Positions 1-7,441 of a DNA stretch of 12,094 bases are shown in pieces. The stretch lies in NCBI GenBank assembly GCA_946887295.1, contig CAMPKP010000110.1:1-12094 (forward strand), written 5' to 3'. A program made the translations under genes and the position numbers. Origin of the DNA: an uncultured Gemmatimonadota bacterium (lineage in GTDB: Bacteria > Gemmatimonadota > Gemmatimonadetes > Gemmatimonadales > GWC2-71-9). Each line of letters begins with the position of its first letter. The first letter of the stretch is position 1. The notes under the pieces are model-generated. The model did no database searches. It saw only the letters and a program-made list of their open reading frames with translations, and was not told where the DNA came from.

Positions 1-9
1 GGTAGCCCC

Positions 10-140
10 GGCGCGGGCCACCGCGCGCGGGGCGCGTTTGGGCACGCCCCGGACCCCACCCATGGTCGCAACCCCGGACATGCGTGGCGGGCCCTTCGGC
101 GCCCGGAGTGAGGTGCCCCGAGCCGCTCCCCGACGCCCGG
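10..140. repeat. Degenerate copy A of a palindromic dispersed repeat
   Basis: Bases 79-140 align with 3832-3893 with at most one small gap. They share an identical 14-base start (CATGCGTGGCGGGC) and an identical core, GAGGTGCCCCGAGC. The match extends to the left (65-78 against 3815-3831) with small gaps. A weak left arm at 10-25 matches the reverse complement of the right arm at about 13 of 16 positions, at the distance expected from copy B, so this looks like a decayed copy of the same imperfect palindrome. It lies upstream of the ligase promoter. Arm boundaries are approximate because the copy touches the window edge. Confidence 0.6.
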
Positions 141-175
141 CCATGCAAGCCCTTGCAGGGTACCGCCCCCCGATA

Positions 176-204
176 TTGACGCCCCCGCACAACGCTGGTA
201 TTCA
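176..204 (+). promoter_or_regulatory. Probable sigma70-type promoter of the ligase/ThDP-enzyme cassette
   Basis: A -35-like TTGACG (176-181, five of six consensus bases) is followed by a 17-base spacer and a weaker -10-like TATTCA (199-204). Transcription would start near 211, leaving a leader of about 40 bases before the TTG start codon at 252. Spacing is ideal but the -10 is poor. A small TGCAA/TTGCA inverted repeat lies just upstream. Confidence 0.42.
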
Positions 205-251
205 AGTCAGGTAGCCTGGCAAGCCGAACCACCCACCCGAAAGTTGGCCCG

Positions 252-2072
252 TTGAGCCCACAGCGACCACCGAGCGACGTCCCGGAGCGTGCGTCCACGC
301 TGGCGGAGCTGCTCGGCCGCGCCGCGACGCAACGCCCTGACGAGATCGCGCTGCTCGCTCCCGGCCGCCCGGCGTTGACCTACCGGGAGCTGGCCGCTCA
401 GGTCGCCCGGGCGCAGGCGGCGTTGAGCGGGTGCGGTCTTGGCCGCGAGGATCGCGTCGCCCTGGTGCTGCCGAACGGTTCCGAGGCCGCCACGGCGTTT
501 CTCGGCGTTGCCTGCAGCGCGGTCTGCGCGCCCCTCAATCCCGATTACCGGCGCGAGGAGCTCGATTTCTACCTGGCCGATCTCGGGGTCGCGGCGGTCG
601 TCGTCGAGGCGGGCAGCGATTCACCCGCTCGCGACGTCGCGAGCGCGCGCGGGATCGAAGTCCTGGAGCTGGCGTCGTCCCACTCGGCCGCCGCTGGTGC
701 GTTCTCTCTATCGGAGAGGAATGGGCCCGCCGCGACTCCGAGGCCGGCCCAAGGCGGGGACATTGCGCTGCTGCTGCACACCTCGGGAACGACGTCGCGC
801 CCCAAGCTCGTGCCCCTGCTGCACCGCAATCTCTGCGCGTCGGCCGACAACATCGGCCGTACGCTCCGGCTCGCTCCCGACGACTGCTGTCTGAGCGTCA
901 TGCCGCTCTTTCACATTCACGGACTCGTCGCCGCTCTGCTGTCGTCGCTCGCGGCGGGCGGCAGCGTCGTCTGTGCGGGCCGGTTTTCCGAGGCGCGCTT
1001 CTTCGAGTGCCTCGCCGCCTTTCGCCCGACCTGGTACACGGCGGTGCCCACCATGCACCAGGCGATCCTGGCGAGCGCCCAGGCCCGGGCCATCGCCGGT
1101 CATCGCCTGCGCTTCATCCGCTCGTCATCGGCCGCACTCCCCCCGCCGGTGATGGCGGAGCTGGAGGCACTCTTCGGCGTGCCCGTGATCGAAGCCTACG
1201 GCATGTCCGAAGCCGCGCACCAGATGGCGAGCAACCCGCTGCCGCCGGCTCCGCGCAAGCCGCGCTCGGTCGGCGTCGCCGCCGGCCCGGAGATCGCCAT
1301 CGCGGACGAAGCCGGCGCGCTGCTTCCGGCGGGGCAGACCGGTGAGGTGGTGATTCGCGGCGCGAACGTGACCCCGGGATACGAGAACAACCCTCCCGCC
1401 AACCGCGCCGCGTTCACCGACGGCTGGTTCCGCACCGGCGACCAGGGCTATCTCGACGACGAGGGCTATCTCTTCCTGAGCGGGCGCCTGAAGGAGATCA
1501 TCAATCGCGGCGGCGAGAAGGTCTCCCCGCGTGAGATCGATGAGGCGTTGCTCGAGCACCCCGCGGTCGCACAGGCGGTCGCCTTCGCGATGCCGCACCC
1601 GACCCTCGGCGAGGACGTCGCCGCCGCGGTCGTGCTGCGGGAGAAGGCGTGGACGGAGCCGCAGGCGCTGCGCGCCTTCCTGTTCGAGCGTCTCACCGCT
1701 TCCAAGGTCCCCAGCCAGGTCGTCGTCGTGCCGGCGATTCCGAAGGGCCCGACCGGCAAGCTGCAGCGCATCGGGCTGGCGGACCGGCTGCGCGAGTTCC
1801 TCCAGCCCCCTCCGGCCGAGCCCCGCAACGACATCGAGAGGGCCGTGGCGGGGATCTTCGCCGAAGTGCTGCAGAGCGACCGCTTCGGGATAGACGACAA
1901 CTTCTTCGCCCTGGGCGGCGATTCTCTGCGCGCCGCCCAGGTGACGGCCCGCGTGTTCTCCGCCTTCGGCCTCGAGCTGTACCCGACCGCCGTGTTCCAG
2001 CGGCCGACCGTCGCCGAGCTCTCCGGCGAGATCGCCGGATTGATCGGCAGCTCGGCGGGCGGCAGCCCATGA
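252..2072 (+). CDS. AAE3-type acyl/oxalyl-CoA synthetase fused to a C-terminal acyl carrier domain
   Basis: This 606-residue AMP-forming ligase activates a carboxylate with ATP to an acyl-adenylate and then a thioester. The P-loop TSGTTSRPK (177-185), EAYGMSEA (314-321), GWFRTGD (391-397), the GRLKEIINRGGEKVSP hinge (411-426) and the catalytic Lys of PTGKLQR (K503) are all present. Stretches such as PLFHIHGL (218-225), TWYTAVPTMHQ (260-270), LRFIRSSSA (286-294) and MASNPLP (325-331) recall the AAE3/Pcs60 family, whose plant and yeast members are oxalyl-CoA synthetases. Unlike AAE3 (about 515 residues) it continues into a phosphopantetheine carrier domain (about 525-600) with the attachment serine in LGGDSL (S558). 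The start is TTG; no in-frame ATG, GTG or TTG was seen in the roughly 60 bases upstream, and the Shine-Dalgarno is weak (GAAAG). The stop overlaps the next gene's ATG. The family call is firm; the substrate (oxalate or another small acid) and whether the product stays on S558 are inferred. Confidence 0.88.
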   Translation: MSPQRPPSDVPERASTLAELLGRAATQRPDEIALLAPGRPALTYRELAAQVARAQAALSGCGLGREDRVALVLPNGSEAATAFLGVACSAVCAPLNPDYRREELDFYLADLGVAAVVVEAGSDSPARDVASARGIEVLELASSHSAAAGAFSLSERNGPAATPRPAQGGDIALLLHTSGTTSRPKLVPLLHRNLCASADNIGRTLRLAPDDCCLSVMPLFHIHGLVAALLSSLAAGGSVVCAGRFSEARFFECLAAFRPTWYTAVPTMHQAILASAQARAIAGHRLRFIRSSSAALPPPVMAELEALFGVPVIEAYGMSEAAHQMASNPLPPAPRKPRSVGVAAGPEIAIADEAGALLPAGQTGEVVIRGANVTPGYENNPPANRAAFTDGWFRTGDQGYLDDEGYLFLSGRLKEIINRGGEKVSPREIDEALLEHPAVAQAVAFAMPHPTLGEDVAAAVVLREKAWTEPQALRAFLFERLTASKVPSQVVVVPAIPKGPTGKLQRIGLADRLREFLQPPPAEPRNDIERAVAGIFAEVLQSDRFGIDDNFFALGGDSLRAAQVTARVFSAFGLELYPTAVFQRPTVAELSGEIAGLIGSSAGGSP

Positions 2073-3736
2073 CGCCCCGCACCGGCGCTCCGGCGGCGCA
2101 CTCACCTCCGACACGGCAGGAGACCCGAGCCATCGACGGTCACACGTTGACGGCGCTCACTCTGCAGCGGCTCGGCATCACCCGCGTCTATGGTATCGCG
2201 GGAGTTCCGGTCTACCAGACGTTCGCGGCCTGCGTGAGCCACGGCCTTCGCGTGGTGGCCACCCGGCACCAGCAGGGCGCAGGCCTGATGGCGGCCGCCC
2301 AGAATTACCTGGAGGGCCGTGTGACCGCGGTCGCGCTGGTCTCCAGCGGCCCGGCGGTGACCAACCTCGCCACCGCGCTGCTGGTGGCGCGCGACAACGG
2401 CTGGCCGCTGGTCGCCGTCGGTGCGCCGCGCCCTTCGAAGCTGCGCGGCGGCTTCCAGGAGCTGGACGCGCTCCCGATCTATCGGCCGATCACCAAGCTT
2501 GCGGAAGCCCTGACCGACGCTGGAGAGATCGGACCGGCCTTTCGGCGCGCGTGCACGGTGGCGGCAGCGGGCCGCCCGGGCCCCGTCTACCTGGAGCTGC
2601 CGGAGAGCGTCCTGGAGCAGAGGTGCGCGGACCCGGGCGAGTCCGCCGGCCCGACGGAAGAGCCCCGGCCGATCGACGGGAGCGCGGTGCGCCGCGCGGC
2701 GGAGCTCCTCGCCTGCGCCCGGCGCCTGGCCGTCATCGTCAGCGAGTCCGTCCGCTGGTCGGAGCCGTACGCGGAGCTGGCCCGGTTGATCGATCGCCTG
2801 GACGCACCGTTCGCCGCTTCACCCATGGGACGGGGCTATCTGCCCGACGATCATCCGCGCTGCTACGACAACGTGAGATCGTTCCTCCTCTCGAGCGCCG
2901 ACGCCGTCCTGTTGGTGGGGGCGAGGCTCGACTGGGTGTTCCGCTTCGGCGCCGAGATCGCACGCGACGCGCGGGTGGTGCAGATCGCGATCGACGAGAG
3001 CGAGGTGGAGACCAACGTGACCCCGGATGTCAGCCTCGTCGGTGACGTCAAGCAGGTGCTGCGCCGCCTGATCGAGGAGCTCGCCCCCGCGCCGCGCGCT
3101 CCCGATCTCGCCTGGCGAGAGGTCCTCGACCGCAAGCGCGAGCAGGCGGCGGGCAAGTGGGAGCACAGGGCTCGGCAGCCTGCCGCCGCGATCTCCCCGC
3201 TCCGCCTCATGGCCGAGGTACGCGACTTCCTCCCGCGCGACGCGATCTGCGTGGTGGATGGCAACGGCACCCTGGCCGCGGCGCAGCTGCTCCTGCCGAG
3301 CTATCTCCCGGCCTCCCGCCTGACCCCCGGCCACAACGGGTGCATGGGCGTCGGCATCCCGTTCGGCATCGCCGCGAAGCTGAGCAGCCCCGGGCGCCTG
3401 GTCGTCGTCATCTCGGGCGACTTCGCGTTCGGGCTGAACGCGATGGAAATGGAGACCGCGGCGCGGCTGCGCATCCCGGTGATCGTCGTGGTCGCCAACA
3501 ACGACGGCAACGGCGGCGCGGTGACCCAGCGGATGTTCTACCCGGCCGGGGCCGGGCCGGTCACCATGTTCGGGCCGGACATTCACTACGATCGGATGAT
3601 GGCGGCCTTCGGCGGGCACGGGGAGTATGTGGATCGCGCCGAAGAGATCGGGCCGGCGCTGGGACGGGCCGTCGCATCGGGCATGCCGGCGTGCATCAAC
3701 GTCCGCATCGATCCTGATTCGCCGTACCCGAGGTAA
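2069..3736 (+). CDS. ThDP-dependent 2-hydroxyacyl-CoA lyase/oxalyl-CoA decarboxylase-like enzyme with altered catalytic site
   Basis: This 555-residue protein has the three-part layout of ThDP decarboxylases. The N-terminal pyrimidine-binding domain starts near YGIAGVPV (41-48). The central domain carries PMGRGYLPDDHP (252-263) and VGARLDWVFRFG (283-294), both typical of 2-hydroxyacyl-CoA lyases and oxalyl-CoA decarboxylases. The C-terminal domain has the ThDP/Mg motif GDF (450-452) through NN (477-478). The family cleaves or decarboxylates 2-hydroxyacyl- or oxalyl-CoA thioesters. Oddities: the usual RHEQ/RNEQ motif reads RHQQ (66-69), so the glutamate that activates ThDP is Q68; FQE (129-131) matches lyases and acetolactate synthases rather than the YEE of oxalyl-CoA decarboxylase; EGANT is replaced by DGNGT (397-401); the C-terminal tail is short. 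The ATG overlaps the ligase stop (ATGA), so the two are probably made together. The open frame continues far upstream, but the ATGA start fits homologue length. Alternatives: an acetolactate-synthase-like carboligase or a degenerate enzyme. Confidence 0.85.
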   Translation: MTPRTGAPAAHSPPTRQETRAIDGHTLTALTLQRLGITRVYGIAGVPVYQTFAACVSHGLRVVATRHQQGAGLMAAAQNYLEGRVTAVALVSSGPAVTNLATALLVARDNGWPLVAVGAPRPSKLRGGFQELDALPIYRPITKLAEALTDAGEIGPAFRRACTVAAAGRPGPVYLELPESVLEQRCADPGESAGPTEEPRPIDGSAVRRAAELLACARRLAVIVSESVRWSEPYAELARLIDRLDAPFAASPMGRGYLPDDHPRCYDNVRSFLLSSADAVLLVGARLDWVFRFGAEIARDARVVQIAIDESEVETNVTPDVSLVGDVKQVLRRLIEELAPAPRAPDLAWREVLDRKREQAAGKWEHRARQPAAAISPLRLMAEVRDFLPRDAICVVDGNGTLAAAQLLLPSYLPASRLTPGHNGCMGVGIPFGIAAKLSSPGRLVVVISGDFAFGLNAMEMETAARLRIPVIVVVANNDGNGGAVTQRMFYPAGAGPVTMFGPDIHYDRMMAAFGGHGEYVDRAEEIGPALGRAVASGMPACINVRIDPDSPYPR

Positions 3737-3757
3737 GCGGGGTGCGCTTCGCTACCG

Positions 3758-3883
3758 GCTGAACGCTCGGGGCACCTCGCGGAGGGAGCCTCGGTGCACG
3801 CCACTACCTCACCTGTCGTAGCAAGCCCGCGCATGCGTGGCGGGCACTGTAGTGACCGGAGCGAGGTGCCCCGAGCGTTCAGC
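3758..3883. repeat. Copy B of the palindromic repeat, filling a convergent intergenic gap
   Basis: The arms 3758-3780 and 3861-3883 are perfect 23 bp inverted repeats with the core CTCGGGGCACCTCGC and its complement. Inside are symmetric 13-base interior loops, a second 11 bp stem with one mismatch (3794-3804 with 3837-3847) and a 32-base terminal loop, so the whole element can fold into one long hairpin in DNA or RNA. The right half recurs at 79-140. It sits between the stop of the ThDP enzyme (3736) and the stop of the minus-strand gene (3896), where it could end transcription from both sides, but there is no T-tract. Length and arms would also fit a small non-autonomous mobile element; I see no clear target-site duplication. 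Confidence 0.8.
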
Positions 3884-3895
3884 GATGCCCGCGCG

Positions 3896-6800
3896 TCACT
3901 CGACCACCGCAGCCACCCCGCGAGGCTCCACTCGCCCAGGCCGTCCGTGCACCGGCCGGTGCACCGGATCCGCCCCGATCGTCCCGACCAGCGACCGAAC
4001 GTACTCCGGCGACCGCACCCGATCGAGCTCCCCCCGCGCCTGCTCCAGCCTCCGGGGGATTCCGAGGCGTACCGCCTCGTCCCGATGCCCCGGGCTCGCC
4101 AGGAACTCCGTCAGGCTCCGCACGTGCCGCTCCCAGAGCGCGACGTCCCGCCGCTGCTTCACCGTCAGCCGCTCGGCGTACCAGTCGCTCGCGAGTAGCG
4201 CCTCGCGGGTGAACATCACCCTGATCGCCGGATCGTCCGCGCCCCGCCCCTCGAAGTGCCCGTGCGCCATGATGTGCAGCAGCGCCCGCAGCGGGGGGCA
4301 CGCGTCCTCGATCGTCCCGTCCTCGAAGTAGCTCTGCGCCACCCGCCGCTGCGCCTCCACGATGTTGGCGACCCCGTCCGCGAACACCGCCGGGTCCTGC
4401 AGCTCCGGCTTGAGAATGTCCTCGGTGAACACCGCGGTGGGATTGTCGAACACCCGCCCGAAGTAGGTGTGCACGAACTTCGCCGTGATCCGCCAGCCCA
4501 GCCGACTGGCGAGCACCGGGGTGCCCCCGAAGTCGTAGTCCGCGAGGCGTTCCAGGTGGCCGGCCTCGATGAGATGCCGCGGCTCGCGCTCGTGGGGGAA
4601 GAGCCGGCACCAGATCTCGGGGATCAGCAGGCTGATGTCGTGGTCCACCCGGTACCGCGGCCCGATGAACCCCGCCGCGGAGCTGAACCCGCCGTAGCCG
4701 GTGAGGAGGAAGGAGACCAGCGCGTTGTTGAGGTCCGCCGTCGGCGACAGCGCGTTGAACGGACCCTTGGTGAGCGCGCCCTCCGACCCCGCGCCGGTGG
4801 TGCTCGGCGAGGTGCCGGTGAGCGAGCACACGTAGTCCATGAACAGCTCGGGCAGCTCCTGGTAGTGGATCGGCCCGTAGACGCAGAGCGGGCGGACCCC
4901 GGCCTCCGGCGGGTTGTTCCGCCGGCCCGACATCACCGCGATCACCGGGAAGTGCACCGGAGCGTGGAGCGGCAGCCGGCGGCTGAGCCGGGCGCCGATC
5001 TCGGCGACGTACCGGTCGCGCGGCCGCGCCATGTCGGGGCGGAGCTGCAGGTAGCGCGGGTTCTTGGTGGGCTTGCCGCCGATGATCCGGGGCCGGGCGG
5101 AGCAGATGGACCAGCCCTCGCCGTCCCGGGCCGCGTTCTGCTCCACGTGCTCCCGCATCGGGTCCGTGAACGCGTCGTAGACCGCCACGTCCTCCCTGAT
5201 CCGCCCCATGTCCTCCCGGGCGAGCGGCTCGAAGTTGGAGCAGAAGAGCCCCAGGCCCGACATGTCCTTCTCGGCCTGGCGGTCCTGCCCCGGGTGGATG
5301 GCGTCGTCGGGCCGCTGGAACAGCCGGTACTCGCAATTCTGCGCCAGCTTGAGGCTGGGGTGCCCGTCGTACTCGCCGGGGAGGCCGACCAGCCGGCGGG
5401 CCGGGACCACGACCGAGGCGGTAATGTCGTCCTCCATCTGCACCTTGTCGGCCGCGACGAAGTCCTGCCGCAGCTTGTAGGTGCGCCAGGCGCCGTCGGC
5501 CTCGCGTCCGATCCGGAGGTAGTTGGCGACCAGCTTCCGTCCCTCGTACTTGAGCTCGTGCCCGGGCGCGCCGTTGATGATGTCCACACCGAAGTGCTCC
5601 CTCCACGCGTCGCCCCACTCGGGACGGTGGAACCGCTTGATCACGAACACCAGCGCGCGGACGTGGTTGGGGATGCTCTCCAGCCAGGCGTTGTACTCGG
5701 GCGTGAACTCGTCCGGGTTGGGCGTGAGCAGTTTCACCACCGAGCCGAGCGACCGGTCGGGCGACAGCAGCGCCCGCGCGGGTCCCCGCTCGGCGCGGGC
5801 GTCGTCGTAGCTCCGGTCGAGAATCGCCTGCACCTGCGCCATGTCCTCCTCGAACCGCTGCACGAAGAACGACCCGGGCAGCACCGCGTCCACCAGGCTC
5901 TTGCTGATCTCGGATTTGCCGCCGCCGGAGACTGTGCACGGCTTGTGGCAGAAGGCGCCCTCCGGCACCGTCCCCACCAGCCGCCAGCTCGGCGCCGCGT
6001 GGTGCTTGGCCATGCGGACCTTGTAGCCGCTGGGATGGACGTAGATTCGGCCGGGGAGCAGCTTGAGATGCTGCGTCTCGCCGTCCTTCGTCCACGTGAT
6101 GTCCTGGCGATGGATGTCGATCTCCATGTCCTCGGGCATGTAGTGGATCGACGGCCACAGCGCGTCGGTGGCGTAGCCGGTGGGGTGGCGCCGCGCGCGG
6201 TCGCCCAGGAGGTGGAGCACCTCGGTGAACCGGTGGCCGGCGGTCACGATCCGCACCTGATCGGATGTGAAGCGGTCGCCCAGGTTGAACGTAGGGAAGG
6301 CCAGGGCTCCCCCGGCGTGCTCCTCCTCCGCCAGCCCGAACAGGTTGGCGCTGTAGCTGATCTGGGTCTTCACCTCCTTCTTGCAGTACCCGAAGTAGTT
6401 GTCGGCGATGAGGGTGACCATCACGCCCTCGCGCCCGCGCGAGGTGATCTTGAACGGGCGCCCGTCGTTGTACAGCTCGTCCTCGCGCTCGAAGGGCAGG
6501 CCGAGGTCCTTCTTGCGGACCCGGGTGAGGTGGGGCGCGAGGATGACGCAGCCGCTGTGGCCGGTCCAGCCCTCCACGTCGAGCGCGGCGTCGTTGGCCG
6601 GCAGGTACGGATCGCCGGCGTTGCCGAAGATGCTCTCGACGAAGTCGAGGTTGGAGACCAGGCCGCCGGGGGCGAAGAACCGCACCTCGAGGCGCTTCTC
6701 CGGCGTCACCTTGGGCACCGCGGGGCAGACCAGCGGGCGGAGCAGCAGGCTCACCATCGTCTCCACCGGCCGCTTCCAACCGGCCGTGAACGGCAGCCGC

Positions 6801-7348
6801 AGCAGCTCGGCCGGGGGGCGGAGCGCCTCTTCCAACAGCCTGAGGAACGCCGCGAGCGGTACCCGGGTCTTGTCCGCCGGTATCGGCAGTCCGCCCTCGG
6901 CGACATGGAAGACGCCCTGGGTGGTGCGGCGGTCGTTCACCGGGTTGTGGAGCACCCCGTTGTCGAGCCGGTAGCTGGAGACCAGCTCGTTCTCGTAGCG
7001 CTCGCCGCCGAGCGGGATGCTCAGCTCGCGGGCGAGGCCGTACTGGTCGAGGATGAGCGTCTCCGCGGGCAGGCGGACGCCGCCGGCCGCGCCCTGGAGC
7101 TCGTCGAGGTAGAGCTGGATGCGGCGGTCGGCCGGGCAGAGGTGGTCGGCCAGGAGCCGGGCCTGCTCGCGGTAGCGGGCGAAGAGATTGCCGGCGAGGT
7201 GGAAGACGTCCTCGTTGCCGGCGGCCTCGGCGGGGATCTCGACGCCCATGGCGGCGAGCTTGAGGAGGATGGACCCCGCGGCGGCGCGGGGGTCGGGGAG
7301 CCAGACGGAGCCGTCGGGACGAAGGCCTACTGTGCGCTCGAGATCCAT
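3896..7348 (-). CDS. Probable PPi-dependent phosphoenolpyruvate carboxykinase (large, about 1150 residues)
   Basis: This 1150-residue soluble protein of about 130 kDa has no signal peptide or membrane segment. From memory of the family I assign it to the diphosphate-type PEP carboxykinases (EC 4.1.1.38) known from Entamoeba and Propionibacterium, which interconvert oxaloacetate plus PPi with PEP, CO2 and phosphate. Seen directly: a phosphate-binding-like loop SGGGKSEISKS (474-484), a second Gly/Ser/Thr-rich stretch TGTSPSTTGAGSEGALTKG (844-862), and highly ordered blocks such as VIAVMSGRRNNPP (802-814) and YGPIHYQELPELFMDY (824-839). Length and mid-protein loop fit that family and are far longer than GTP-type (about 600) or ATP-type (about 540) enzymes. 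The frame shows normal amino-acid balance, unlike the overlapping Arg/Pro-rich frames. The ATG at 7348 has only a weak Shine-Dalgarno. It follows the kinase gene by 93 bp on the same strand and converges on the ThDP enzyme. The last 20 or so residues are Arg/Pro/His-rich and probably not part of the fold. If the assignment is wrong, this is a large conserved protein of unknown function. Confidence 0.6.
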   Translation of the reverse strand: MDLERTVGLRPDGSVWLPDPRAAAGSILLKLAAMGVEIPAEAAGNEDVFHLAGNLFARYREQARLLADHLCPADRRIQLYLDELQGAAGGVRLPAETLILDQYGLARELSIPLGGERYENELVSSYRLDNGVLHNPVNDRRTTQGVFHVAEGGLPIPADKTRVPLAAFLRLLEEALRPPAELLRLPFTAGWKRPVETMVSLLLRPLVCPAVPKVTPEKRLEVRFFAPGGLVSNLDFVESIFGNAGDPYLPANDAALDVEGWTGHSGCVILAPHLTRVRKKDLGLPFEREDELYNDGRPFKITSRGREGVMVTLIADNYFGYCKKEVKTQISYSANLFGLAEEEHAGGALAFPTFNLGDRFTSDQVRIVTAGHRFTEVLHLLGDRARRHPTGYATDALWPSIHYMPEDMEIDIHRQDITWTKDGETQHLKLLPGRIYVHPSGYKVRMAKHHAAPSWRLVGTVPEGAFCHKPCTVSGGGKSEISKSLVDAVLPGSFFVQRFEEDMAQVQAILDRSYDDARAERGPARALLSPDRSLGSVVKLLTPNPDEFTPEYNAWLESIPNHVRALVFVIKRFHRPEWGDAWREHFGVDIINGAPGHELKYEGRKLVANYLRIGREADGAWRTYKLRQDFVAADKVQMEDDITASVVVPARRLVGLPGEYDGHPSLKLAQNCEYRLFQRPDDAIHPGQDRQAEKDMSGLGLFCSNFEPLAREDMGRIREDVAVYDAFTDPMREHVEQNAARDGEGWSICSARPRIIGGKPTKNPRYLQLRPDMARPRDRYVAEIGARLSRRLPLHAPVHFPVIAVMSGRRNNPPEAGVRPLCVYGPIHYQELPELFMDYVCSLTGTSPSTTGAGSEGALTKGPFNALSPTADLNNALVSFLLTGYGGFSSAAGFIGPRYRVDHDISLLIPEIWCRLFPHEREPRHLIEAGHLERLADYDFGGTPVLASRLGWRITAKFVHTYFGRVFDNPTAVFTEDILKPELQDPAVFADGVANIVEAQRRVAQSYFEDGTIEDACPPLRALLHIMAHGHFEGRGADDPAIRVMFTREALLASDWYAERLTVKQRRDVALWERHVRSLTEFLASPGHRDEAVRLGIPRRLEQARGELDRVRSPEYVRSLVGTIGADPVHRPVHGRPGRVEPRGVAAVVE
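3947..3964. repeat. 18 bp perfect palindrome in the 3' end of the large gene
   Basis: GTGCACCGG is followed directly by its reverse complement CCGGTGCAC. It encodes part of the HRPVHGRP tail (residues about 1129-1138) of the minus-strand protein and lies about 65 bp from the larger palindromic repeat. It may be chance in GC-rich DNA, or part of the transcription-stop region. Confidence 0.5.
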
Positions 7349-7441
7349 GGACCAACGTCACACGTGATTCGGGCTTCGTCAACGGGTGATCGAGCGTCCC
7401 TCATCGTCGACGGTCGTGCGCCTCACTGCCCGGGCCTCGAG

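Noticed and set aside
1649..2068. Upstream extension of the ThDP enzyme frame inside the ligase gene
   Set aside because: It overlaps the carrier domain of the ligase and reads as Arg/Pro-rich nonsense; the ATGA overlap at 2069 gives the normal family length.
3750..3890. Target-site duplication around the palindromic repeat as proof of transposition
   Set aside because: The flanks of copy B (TACCG on the left, GATGC on the right) do not match, and the edges of copy A are too decayed to judge.
3879..7382. A second same-strand open frame overlapping the carboxykinase-like gene
   Set aside because: Its translation is low-complexity Arg/Pro/Gly/Ala; the other frame has normal composition and the GGGKS loop.
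7349..7441. A separate promoter for the large minus-strand gene
   Set aside because: TTGACG is present upstream on the minus strand but no convincing -10 follows at the right distance, and a CACGTG palindrome alone is not evidence.
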